Positions 33,936 through 45,117 of a stretch of 64,000 bases of DNA are shown piece after piece. The notes beneath the pieces were generated by a model that made no database searches, had not been told where the DNA came from, and worked only from the letters and a program-made list of their open reading frames with translations. This DNA is from Kwoniella bestiolae CBS 10118 (Eukaryota > Basidiomycota > Tremellomycetes > Tremellales > Cryptococcaceae): positions 434,001-498,000 of the forward strand of contig NC_089244.1 of assembly GCF_000512585.2 (NCBI RefSeq). Reading direction: 5' to 3'. Every line of letters starts with the position of its first letter. Positions within the stretch are counted from its first letter, which is position 1. The position numbers and the translations under genes were made by a program.

Positions 33936-36651
33936 ATGATCATGGCAGACGAGCTCGACCGACCGCTCGCCAAAAGATCGAGATCAAGTCAGAGTAGTCA
34001 TACCCCGCCTGGACTACTCAGTCTGCCTGACGAGATTTTGGAGCAGGTATACTTATTGCTGCGCTTCAATGATAGACTACGCTTGAGATTGGTGAGTCGA
34101 CTTGCTCTGAGTGGATATACCGCTCATAGCCTGTTGTATATGCTAAGTACGGATCACTGTATCCTTTGTGTAGGTCTGCAAAGCCCTTCAAAACGTATAC
34201 GAGTCCTCCGCATTATTGCAATACAAATCCACACTAGAGACGACAGGATACCTTGATATACCATATCGCCCCTCATCATCCCTACCTCCCTCCCATCCCT
34301 CGCAAGATCAAGATAGCCCGAATGATAGCATCGGTCCGTCATCTCCGGAAGACCCCTCCAACCCCTCCGTCATCTCCCTCAAATCCCCACATACAGGCAA
34401 ACCAAGACAGACTGTCCCCTCTGTATCTCTCGCTCCATGGCCCAAAGAACCGTCCATCCATATACCCCACGATACAATCATCTCCCCTGCCGACCGGAAT
34501 AAACTATTGGAAGAACGAGAGAACCGATGGGAGACGTTAGATTGGGGTGAGAAACGGACGTTCAAAGTTCAGGGTAGAGAGGGAGTGTACGAGCTGCAAG
34601 AGGGGATTTTTCTGATGTGTGATGATTTTAATGATGTTGAGGATGATAAGGTGGGTCATATCTCCATCGCAATCATAAGATATCATCCCCAAGTATCTGG
34701 CTATTCAGCCTTTCGACTGTCTTAGAATGATAGCTGACACCGAAGAATCACTTGTTAGCCCTCTTCGATTAGACTCATACCTCTGCCGTCGATGCAGGAC
34801 CCAGATCTGGAAGACCCACCCATACAGACTACATCCCATAAAGTCGATTTCCCAATATCCGATCTGACTATGGATCCAACGCAAGACCTAATAGTAGTTA
34901 GCGAGTATAGGTGAGAAAAATTTCGATTCTCCCTCGTCTAGATGGATTTTACTAATATGACGCATCATGGTCTAGACCCGCCCCATCAGATATCATTCAC
35001 TCACCTCCAACTCATCGATATCACCTATTAACCCTATCCACTATGAAACCGCACCCGTTGGCTAATTCCCCTACACTCGATTTCCCACCCTTCTCACAAG
35101 CTATTATGGACACGCGGCAACTGTTACAGGTCATGGGTGATACCCTCGTCGTGCAAGTATCGAGATTTGCTCCTGCTTGGGTACTAGCTGGTTTAGGTTT
35201 TGGTATAGGTGCATTGGGAGGGCTTGGTCACGAGGAGGAGATGGTAGCTTGGAATTGGAAGACTGGGAAGGTTCTGTCTGTGAGTTGTCGCTTCAAGACT
35301 GCCGCTCTTACAAGCACAACTCAAGATGAATTCGAGCTGATTTACCTCAAACTAATTGGTTTAGCGTATATCATTACCCGAAAACGGGTGGTTCTCCTCC
35401 TTCGCCCTTCTGACACCCACCACCTTCCTAGTCACCTCAACATCCAACATCTCACCAGTCTTACCTTCTGAGACTCGCTCGGTCGGATCAATCTTCCCAC
35501 CAGTCATTCAGATATACTCGTTCCTACCAGATCCCAACAACCCTATCGATCCTGTCCAACCGCTAGATACAGATCCAATGGACGATACCACCCCTCGACC
35601 GGTCCTACTAGCCCAGCTACAATTACCCCCCTTCGCAGAAGACGTCTCGATACATGCCTTCGACGTTAGACCAGATCCCGCTTTCCCGCCCAATACAGGT
35701 CCGGGACCTACTCTGGGCAAGACCAAACCGTTCACCCAGAACCCAAGTAAGGGAGTTATGGTATTCGAGTTGAAGGTGGTTGGAAATTCTGAGAATGAAA
35801 ATATACCTATCAGGGATCGTAAACGATCATATGAGATTTTCATCTTGCGCGAAACGTTAGTTGATTTCGCGGTGAGAGGCGAAGAGAGGTTGAAGGAGGC
35901 ATATGCGAATGGAGGGGATTTTGATGGATTGGGTATAAGGGGGGTGGAACGGAACGTACCTTGGAGTGAGTGGGGTGAGGAAAATACAAGGTTTATGGAT
36001 GCTGTTATGAAGAGGCGGAGCTGGGTGAGTGAGAGCTCTCCTTACGAAAATCTTTCAGCTGGAAGACGGGAAGAGGAAGCTTAGCTGATGGTTCATGTGG
36101 TGTGGGGATAGGTATGTTCATGCTCAGGCTATCGATTCGTATCTCTAATACCTGCGATCCGACCCCCAAACCATGGACTATGGCCCTCATCTGAAGATCC
36201 CAACCTGGGTGATGCGGAAGATGAGACCCACGAGATCATCCCACCACCCAAACGATCGGATCTCATGATATTTGATTTCTCACCTTCCAATTTGCGTCGA
36301 TCCATCTCAACAGAAGAGGAACCGATGAATTCCTTTGATTATGCCAAGAAAGATTGGTCAGTGAAGATACGTGATGGGGAGTCGATCATGCCCCGGGAGA
36401 ACGTATGGAAGAATGATGTGCACAGTAGACTGACGTTCAGGGAGATTAGGAGGGAGTATGGGGGGTGGGGGAATGGAGTTATGTGTGATGATCAGAGGGT
36501 TATTGTGGTTCATGTGAGTAATGTGGTGAAGGTATGTCAAGGTCAGTGATTAGATGCTGATGTGATGTGTTGGCTGGTGTTGTAGACCCAGGCGAGGAGG
36601 AATGGGGATTGGTCGACTATAAGTCAGGAGATGAGTGTGCTGTGTATGTGA
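33936..36651 (+). CDS. F-box protein
   Basis: ATG 33936 (MIMADELDRPLAKRSRSS) precedes an F-box: PGLLSLPDEILEQVYLLLRF, then NDRLRLRL spliced to VCKALQNVYESSALLQYKS. The expected role is substrate receptor of an SCF ubiquitin ligase through Skp1. The remainder, about 700 residues over six or more exons, looks beta-rich (DPTQDLIVVSEYR, MGDTLVVQVSRFAPAWVLAG, EEEMVAWNWKTGKVLS, RISLPENGWFSSFALLTPTT, RVIVVHVSNVVK) and may be a degenerate WD40 propeller, although no clear GH-WD repeats are visible. The intron at about 35281-35363 must be removed, since the unspliced frame stops at 35471. The end is MSVLCM, TGA 36649-36651. Start at 33942 is equally possible. Confidence 0.8.
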
Positions 36652-37107
36652 GATGTGATTTGTGATGTGAAGTAGCTGTATAGGTTGGTCATATGTCTGT
36701 GGGAATTCTCGTTATAGGATGGGATATCATGTGTTGATGTAGATGTAGATGCATTTTATCTGAGTGAATAGTCTTGGTGCGCTCTAGACAGGAGTACAGC
36801 GTATGCTCAACCGAGGATCAAGTTATCAATATTGTCAAGCACTCGTATCGAGCATGAACTATCCTTCCCTCGACTGAATTATCCAAACAGATGGAAATAT
36901 GTGTCATCTCATGCTGGGAAGCTCAACAGCACACTTCATGTCGCTGCGCAGGGCAAGCTGAAAACTGAGGTTTGCACTTCGAACGAGAAATGACAGGGGA
37001 CAAGATACTATGTATACATGGACGAAAGGATTGGTACAACTATTGTTCTGTTATTTACCTCCTTTGCTACGAAATCATCATCGTGATGGAATTGATCATC
37101 AATTGGA

Positions 37108-37844
37108 TTACTTCTCATTCACCTGGGCTATCATATCATCTACATTATCGATGTTGTTCTTGAGTACGTCCCACTAATACAGTAATCTGAGATCAGCGAC
37201 TACGATCCCCCCCCCGGTAGACGTGATATCTTGATCAATGGATGAATAAGCCAACCTCACTTACCTGCTCTTTGTTCAGACTTATCCCCTTGTTTCCATA
37301 CTTGACCTGCCCAGAGGTCTTATCTTTGTATGTCTCTCGAATGTCGACCAGGATTTTGCCTTTGAAAGTTCGTACGGTGAGTCGACGAGCTTCGCTCAGC
37401 TATGTTCGGCGATTGTGAGAAGGGAGGTTAGCTATGGCTACTTCTCTTGAGCTGATATATCAAGAGCTTGTGATTTAGAGAGACGGGGGAGGTAAGTAGA
37501 CATGTGGGTGAGCGTACCTTGAAGAATGAATCGCCATCTTCATTGGTTTCTACCTCTACTTCTCGGTTCGTATCCCCAGTGGTAGTGGTAGTTTTCGATT
37601 TCTACATCCATCGGTAGAAAATCAGCTACTGATCATACCCAAGAGAAGTGCTCACCTTGTTTTTAGGCTCGGAACCCTCTAGGTCCCCCCCATCCGCAGA
37701 GTTGTCTTTACTTCGTTTGGACGGTGGTTTGACCTGATCACCATCGATATCAGCTTTCACTTGGACAGTGAGGGTGGACTAAAGACTCACCTCGATCGAT
37801 TCATCCTCTGATGAGCTGAGGTTCCTTGATTTCCTGGGTGGCAT
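37108..37844 (-). CDS. SUB1: Transcriptional coactivator PC4/Sub1
   Basis: Single-stranded-DNA-binding coactivator of RNA polymerase II, nuclear. Five exons reconstruct about 135 residues. MPPRKSRNLSSSEDESIE is a Ser/acidic N-terminus; then VKPPSKRSKDNSADGGDLEG, a Lys-rich linker, and the PC4 fold DGDSFFKLSEARRLTVRTFK, GKILVDIRETYKDK, KQGDKGISLNKEQ and WDVLKNNIDNVDDMIAQVNE, ending in Lys and TAA (37108-37110). Length and residue pattern match fungal Sub1. The last intron contains a run of nine G on the coding strand (plus-strand C run near 37208-37216). It converges with the F-box gene. Confidence 0.93.
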
Positions 37845-38219
37845 CTTGACTTGTATCTTCTATCTTGATTTGTTGTAGCTCTTATGGATGAACAAAGAGG
37901 AAGAAGAAGTGCAGAGTACAGTAGAGTTGATTGGACTTGACATCACTTTTCAGTTTCAATCGATCGACCAACGCGGAGCCCCATTGTTGACATTGAACGA
38001 GAGATTTGGTCCCGCTCCCGCTCAATAGTAGGATCTCTCTTGCCTGATTTCAGCCAGCTTGTTAGCTGATGGCGATATACGTATGTAGCAGTGAATGATG
38101 GACAAATGCACAAATACAGATAGAATGATGATATTTATACATGATAATGATCTACCTCGATATATACCAGACACTGAGGATATCCACTCGTTCTGTTTTC
38201 ATGATCTCACATGATATGC

Positions 38220-39395
38220 CTACGCCATTTCTACATCCTCCCCGCCACTGCTCCCCACTGCTGCTGCTTTTTGAACCGGCGGAGGTAAAGGCGCAGAAAA
38301 CATTTCGGGATTACCTCCTGATGGCGGCAATTGCTGCGCACTGCCATTACCATTAGAGAACGATTGCGAGTCGAAGGGAGATGCTTGAGGTGCCGAGTCC
38401 CATGGGTTCTGAAACCTGTGTAACACCCAGAGTCAGCATACTGATCCCCCAACCCAAATATAACAGATATCCCGATTACATTGACAGTAGGGTTATGGTA
38501 TATGAAAAATCAGGATTACATAAGAACAAAGAGATAGACTCACCTGGTAACCTTTGGCTTCTCAATCAACACATTCCTGAACAACCTATCCCATTGAACC
38601 GTAGGCGGCGGGTTCTCCTTCCACTCTTCCTCCTCATAATACGTATTCACATAATAACCGACCCTCACAAATTCTTTTTCTCGATAAGACGCAGTTATGA
38701 TTATCACCGTCACGCCTAATATCTCTTCGGTCTCGGTGGAGGGGAGTAGGTGATGTTGCGGGGCGGGAGCTTGGAAGTCGAAGGCGTTTATTCCCGCTGG
38801 TATTGGGCCGACTGCGGGGTGGGGGGTGGGCGGGCGAGGAGCAGAGAAGGAAGGGCATATGTGGGATTCACCAGGAACATGGATACATCATGATATGACA
38901 CGGATATGAGTGGAGGATGGAAGGAAGAGTGATGAGTGGTCATGAGATATCATCAGCACTTCTCTACTTTCCATCAAGCCACCTTTCCTCGATACTCACC
39001 AGAACAGTTATCCAGCTCTTGGTCAAATTCCTCCGATTTGGCAGATCCAACATAAATCAATCTCCAATCGAGGTCTGTAACAGACACAACGAAGACTCAT
39101 CAGCATCTCTAGCCCACCCTTTGATGGCGTCTTGGGACGATTTGTCGACCCACCTTCCTCTAACGGGGCGATGGCCTCGAACTTGATCCTGAAGTGATAT
39201 GGATCGTCGAATTTTGCTGGGTTATTGACTAGTTCTATATTTCGGATGTTCACCTGTACATGCATACATATGAGCTGCAGATCCTTGGCAGGGGGGATGT
39301 ACTGGGAGGATGGATGCTTACGATGGACTATGCAAGGAAAGATGTTGATATTAGCTAAGCCCATACGATCCAAGGCGGGTAAGGCGACATACCAT
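38220..39395 (-). CDS. ASF1: Histone chaperone ASF1
   Basis: Binds the H3-H4 dimer and hands it to CAF-1 and HIRA complexes; nuclear. The start codon ATG (39393-39395) sits alone at the end of the first coding exon. A 6-nt microexon TCCATC (39322-39327) gives Ser-Ile, and the next exon starts at 39253 with VNIRNIELVNNPAKFDDPYH and FRIKFEAIAPLEE. Later exons give NAFDFQAPAPQHHLLPSTET, EEILGVTVIIITASYREKEF, VRVGYYVNTYYEEEEW, WDRLFRNVLIEKPKVTRF, then a Ser/Pro-rich tail ending GGEDVEMA, TAG 38220-38222. The conserved ASF1 N-terminus MSIVNIRNIEL requires exactly these two splices. Divergent promoter of 463 bp shared with TRM1. Confidence 0.95.
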
Positions 39396-39858
39396 GGTGA
39401 TAGTGTTTCCTCACGACAAGGTTCTGAAGCGGGTACAGGGTGGGTTGGTGAGATGCTTCGTACGGCGCTGTGATGCTGAGCGGGGTGGTATGTGAGTGAT
39501 GTTTTGATATAGTTCGAGTCTGGATGCCAGATGTGAGAATGTGAAGTAATGAGTAGAAGTTCAAAGTAAAGGAAGAAGATGAGACTGAAGATTATTTCAT
39601 CAAGACGAAAGACGCGACTTGTAGCCATCTATTATTGAAAGACGCGAACGGGCGAGATATCATGACGAGGACTAATGTTGCCCTTGTACCCCACACGGAA
39701 TCAAATATATCAGCCCACAGACAGTTCCTATCACTTTCCCTCCACTTCTGAGTTTGAGAGCTCTATCAACAATTTCTAATTTCGAGAATGACTTTTTTGT
39801 TTTCCCCCATCACCATCAACATCAACCTTACCTTGTCTCGCTATCGCAAGCAGACTGA

Positions 39859-42800
39859 ATGCTTGCAAGGTCTGCGAACCAACTCCGAAGTATCCTGAGA
39901 CCGTCGTTGACCCCAACCTCTATCATCTTGGCAAAACAACGAAACCTGCGCACAATGTCATCGACCACCTCCCCTACCACCCCCAACCCCGGGACAGAAA
40001 TCCCATATACCATCCCTCTCCCCGACGGAACCCCAAAGGGACATACCACTCACACAGAATCAACGACTACTATCTTCTTACCCAAGGCTGGAGCGTTCTT
40101 GAACCCCGTGCAGCATTATAATCGAGATATGAGCGTTGCAGTGATCAGAGCATGGAACGAAATGCGAAAGGAGGAGCTGGAGAGTAAGTTTAGGAAGAAG
40201 TTGGCTAAGAATGGGGGGTTAAGTAAGAAGCAGGCGAAGAGGAATAAGCTTGCGGGGGTGACAGAGGAACTAGGTGAGCTAGCGTCCTATACCGCTGTCT
40301 TTCATGAAGATATTTGAGCTTATAGATAATGGATCGTGGTAGGGCCTGCTGGGGTAGATGCGGAAGTACAGATGAAAGAGGAACAGCCAGTTGCTGGTCC
40401 ATCAACAGAGGTCAGTTGTAAAGTAGATACTAGAGGTGGAACCGTATAGCTGACTCTTGTATCCATACCCCGATAAGCAGCGAAAGTTCCAAGCACCCTC
40501 CATTAACATCCTCGAGGCTCTCGCTGCTACAGGTTTGAGGTCGATCAGATACGCAAAAGAGATACCTAATGTCAAGTGAGCTGGAATCTTCTCTTCGAGC
40601 AAGGACTTAAGCTAACGGTGTCTGGTGTAGGTACGTCCTCGCGAATGATCTCTCACCCTCTGCCTGCGAAGCTATGAGAAGGAACGTAGCGTTTAATGGA
40701 GTGGGAGAAGACTCTCTCCCACCTAGGAAACCTTGGCAACCCACCGTAAGGGAGGAAGGTACGGCTATACCGGCGGAGAATGGGGAGGCCGAGGAAGTCA
40801 AAGTGGAAGAGAAAACAGAGGAGGCATCGGCGGTAGAGGAGAAGAAAGAGATTACAGAGGATGGTCTGGAAGTGAAAGATAAGGTTGGGAGAAGACCTGG
40901 ATGTAAAGGGAGAGTGAAGATCAATGAAGGTGATGCTTGGTGAGTTACACTTCGGATCACTTCATGACCTTTAGTGTCAGCTATCGTAGCAGTCTAGTGC
41001 CTGTACAGTAGCTGATCCTTGTGACTCTGCTCTTAGCGCGTTCATGTATTCCCATCGATCACCTGTCGGTCCGTCATCTAGAGTAGATGTAGTAGACTTA
41101 GACCCGTATGGTACGGCAGCGCCGTTCATCGATGCTGCTATAGGAAGTATCTCAGATGGAGGTGAGCTTTATGTTTTCTGGATATTTGTTCAACTCCTGA
41201 GGATATAGCTTACGTTCGGAATGGTGGATAGGTCTACTTGCAATCACATGTACGGATTTGGCGGTACTTGCAGGTCAGCAATATCCTGAGAAATGGTAAG
41301 CTAAGCTGCGATAAGCATAGGAGTATCCCAGCTTATAGTCCAGTTCAGTTACTCGAATTACGGTGGTGTCAATGTCCATGCCGAATACACCCACGAAGCT
41401 GCCCTACGATTAGTCTTACATTCACTTGCATCTTGTGCAGCAAGATATGGAAGATACATCACACCGTTATTATCATTCTCTATAGATTTCTATGTGAGAT
41501 TATTCGTGAGGATCAACACGGGTCCAGAGCAGGTCAAGAGGGTGTCCAGGTGAGTGGAAGTAGTCCTTCTGCCAAGATCCCTCATCCTTTTCAGCGTTCA
41601 TTGAGGTTGAAGTAGCATAGATGTTTGCTGATAAGATGACTTGATTCATAGTAATACCGGTGTGGTGTACACATGTCACTTCTGCGAAACATCAGTTATT
41701 CAGCCTTTTGGTAGAATTGTGGAAAGAGAAACGGCAAAGGGAGTTGTAAGGGAATCTTTCAAGACACATGCGGGACCCACCGCGAAGAATGGATCGAGCT
41801 GTGAGGAATGTGGGGGGACGATGCATGTGAGTGGTCACGTCACATTTCGAGAGATATCGTATGACTCGGTCTCTCAACCAATTTCAAGTCCTGTCAACCC
41901 CCGTTTGATGCTCCTTATTCCTTCTTTGCTGCTCCTGCCGTGAACGTTTCGAACGTACTACAGATGTGCTGGCTGTATTCTTTCTACGATTAATGCTGAT
42001 CATTCTTTCTCTGCCACGTCAGCTCGGTGGACCGCTCTGGTTAGGACCGATCCAGGATCCAGAATTCGCCAAGAGAGTGATGAAAGATATCTCATCTCAG
42101 GAGAAGGAGTATAAGACTTTTCCTAGGATGTTGGGAATGTTATCTTTAGCTGCCCAGGTGGGTTTCTTTCCCATTGACATGAACCACCAGGAACAGGTGC
42201 GTACATCGCTGACCGTTGTTGATGTGGAATGGTACAGGAACTTCCCGATCCATTCTTCTTCACTGCGAACCGAGTTGCGAAATGTCTGCATATGTCTTCG
42301 ATGCCCTTGAATAAAATTTTGTACGTGACGCTCTATCCCCTTGACTTCTTGATTTCCGCATGACTTGGCACCTCAAATGACGATCTTCACTGTGTCTGAC
42401 ACACCGGATGAAGTATCCATCGCTGACAATCTTTTATACACCCGCCAGATCTGCACTTCTCAATGCCGGATACAAGATCTCCCGATCCCACGCCCAGGCA
42501 GGAGCAGTCAAGACCGATGCGCCTAGATCATTCATATTTGACATAATGAGGGAAGAAGCCAAGACCACACCTATAAGGATCGATAAGATCTCTGAAGGTA
42601 GTCCAGCAAGGAAATTGATCAGTAAACCTATGACGTGAGTTTGCGCAAACCCTTGGGTGAACCACGTCCTGTCCTGACATTAATGGTGATACTGAAATAG
42701 CCATACGATCGACTTCACCCCTCATCCCGATGCTTCCCTCGAGAGAACAGGAAAGGAAACGTTCTATCAAGTTAACCCTTTGCCCAATTGGGGTCCTGCT

Positions 42801-42998
42801 CCGAGGGCGAAGTCTATACAGGTCGCGGTCCCACTGCCGGAAAAGAGGAAGGTCGAGGAAGTTGAGGTTGGACAGAGCGATAGTAAGCGAAGTAAGGTGG
42901 AAGAGGTTGGCAATGGGTATGAGAACGATGTGATATTGCCTCAGACTCAGGAGGACGTAATTGCTGGGAAGGATGAGGAGGAGATGATGAATCTCTAG
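39859..42998 (+). CDS. TRM1: tRNA (guanine26-N2)-dimethyltransferase
   Basis: Uses SAM to make N2,N2-dimethylguanosine at position 26 of many tRNAs. ATG 39859 opens [20 protein letters not shown], a basic, Ser/Leu-rich sequence like a mitochondrial presequence. A second in-frame ATG at 39955 ([20 protein letters not shown]) would give a form without it, just before the conserved start. Core: [20 protein letters not shown], the SAM motif [108 protein letters not shown] zinc-binding set C-x2-C (CHFC, CEEC) is present. The C-terminus is Lys/Glu-rich, ending MMNL, TAG 42996-42998. An acidic insert of about 70 residues follows [10 protein letters not shown]. Confidence 0.95.
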
Positions 42999-43282
42999 GC
43001 CATCCTGAATTGAAGGGGTGTAATGTTATATCGTTTAATATTATATGGATGCATTTTTGGGTATTTGATAATTCTCTATATCTATATACGGATACAACAA
43101 GTATTTGCAGCTATCACATCAAGCTTATCCCATACTGTGAACTTGTTCCTAATTGTCTGATAGTCTATCTCGTTGACAAAAAGACATAGGATGTTCTTCA
43201 CCAAGTCATTGTTGGCTTTTCCTCTAATGGCGGTTCTTCACTTTTATTGGTTCTGGCGTCACGTTGTTATTTGAAGATATGA

Positions 43283-44578
43283 TCAAGATTGATTGATTGA
43301 TCCCAACTTCTCTATAATCTCCTTCCTCCTCATACCAATCTTCTCTACCAACTTCTCAGAGATACTTCGCCAGATAGTCGAACTGGCCGTTTTACTATAC
43401 TCATCCAACAGTGGGAAACTCCCTCCTTCCACCCCATTTGACTTCTCCCCTTCGATCCCCTTCTGTGTTCGTTCGACATCCACATTCATCTCCCCCTTAC
43501 TCACACTATCCAAAAGCCCCACCAAAACCGTATCAATCGGTACCTTCCCCAAAACCTCCAGGTGATTCTGATCCCTAAATATCCTTTCGGTATTCCCATT
43601 ATTCCCAAATGTATAGGAAATCTCATTACAGCATGGACAGACATATCCTGACATGTTCTCTACTAATCCATTGACTGGTAATTGGAGTTTTTTGGTGAAT
43701 GAGAGGGATTTTAGGGTATCGTTAAGTGCGGTCGTTTGCGGGGTTGAAATTAGAATGGAAGAGGGGATGGTCGGCCGGGTAGGGGTAGGGGAGAAGAGGG
43801 GGTGGAGGTGGGTTAGGAGGGAGATGTGTTCGTCTGATGTGCCTGCAAATTCATGAGGAGGGAGTCAGTAAAGAATCATTTGATTAGAATAGACCTGTCG
43901 TGATATATCTGCACATTTTTTGTTGTTTTTAAGTGCGGATGGACGGGAGTATAGATCATGTTGGAAGTGGGAGATATGGAAGAGAGATATATTGAATATT
44001 ACATCATGACCTGATGATCACACAAGAGAAATTCGAACGATAGTCACGGAGGAAAACAAACTTACCAGGAGGCGTATCAATAACCAGATAATCCAGCTCC
44101 CCCCACCTCACCTCACTAAGAAACTGCCTAATCATCCCGTCCTTCTTCGGTCCTCTCCAAACTACACTATCCCCCCTATCCTTCAACAAAAAACCTATAC
44201 TCATCACTCCCAGCCTCTTCTGATTATCCACGTAGACGGGGACCCATCCTGCACTGGATTGATGGACCGTCGCTTCGGGGATGTCTAGTCCTACCATCCG
44301 GGGGAGGGAGGGGCCGGTGATATCTAGGTCGAGGAGACCGACTCGGTTGGAGGGGGAGAGGGAAAGGAGGGAGAGGGCTAGTTGGACGGAGGAAGAGGAT
44401 TTACCTACTCCGCCTGGAATCGCATCATGGAAATTCAGCTTCGAAGACTTGGGCCACGAGAGAGGAAGGGTGGCGAAGATATGAGTAGAATTGACCTGCC
44501 TTTTCCCGATAGGACGATGATGATGTTCTTCACCGAGGCTAGTCGACGAGATACGGGAGTCTCGATTGGGTCGGACAT
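43283..44578 (-). CDS. CFD1: Cytosolic Fe-S cluster assembly factor, Mrp/NBP35 family
   Basis: P-loop ATPase scaffold that with Nbp35 builds 4Fe-4S clusters for cytosolic and nuclear proteins. The start at 44578 gives MSDPIETPVSRRLASVKNII, then IVLSGKG. The Walker A is completed across an intron by GVGKSSSSVQLALSLLS, then VGLLDLDITGPSLPRMVGLD, VMSIGFLL, VVWRGPKKDGMIRQFL, DYLVIDTPPG, and after an intron TSDEHISLLTHL. The C-terminal C-x2-C scaffold cysteines are in SGYVCPCC. The end is ... GSINQS, TGA 43283-43285. The absence of an N-terminal ferredoxin-like cysteine cluster points to CFD1, not NBP35. The first intron (44414-44499) appears to have a GC donor. Divergent from PRP6. Confidence 0.94.
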
Positions 44579-45117
44579 TGTGTTATGTTTCTTGATGGAA
44601 TAGGTCCAGTTGAATCTGTTTGTCCTGATCTCTTGCGTTCTTTGATTCTTTACGGGCTGGGAGGCGTGCAGCACAGAGATGACGATGGTCAGCGGGTTGC
44701 TTTTGTGAGACGATGGAGTGTGCTATCAGAATATCGTGGTGGTATATATGGGTTTCGTCTTGATCAGCAGAAATCCATTGCTCGCTCTATGTCTTTTCCA
44801 AGTGGAGGTGAATGGTTATTACGTAAACCGTACGATGTTGCCACTGACTTTGCCTAAACCCTCCAATCTTCAACCTCCTCCTCAACGTCTCTTTCTCCCT
44901 TTAACTTCTCACACAAAGCTCCCCCTCACGGGCTCTCTGACTTCTTTCAGCTTAACTCCCTTCTGCCGCAAGGTATATCAACCGACCGTCTGATCAGTTT
45001 GGAATCCTCCAGTTCCTTCCAAGAAAGTCCACGCAAAAAGCTCTTAGCTGAGCTCACCTTCACCTTCATTTCCACACTCTCGCCTCTGGCATTACTGTAC
45101 AGCAAACTCATTGCAAA
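44579..45117. promoter_or_regulatory. Divergent promoter region CFD1/PRP6
   Basis: 539 bp between two divergent start codons. Pyrimidine-rich stretches lie near 44.86-44.95 kb. I could not assign a specific factor site. Confidence 0.5.

Noticed and set aside
35281..35471. Unspliced continuation of the F-box frame to the stop at 35471
   Set aside because: Removing the intron at about 35281-35363 gives a frame that continues for hundreds of codons with even composition.
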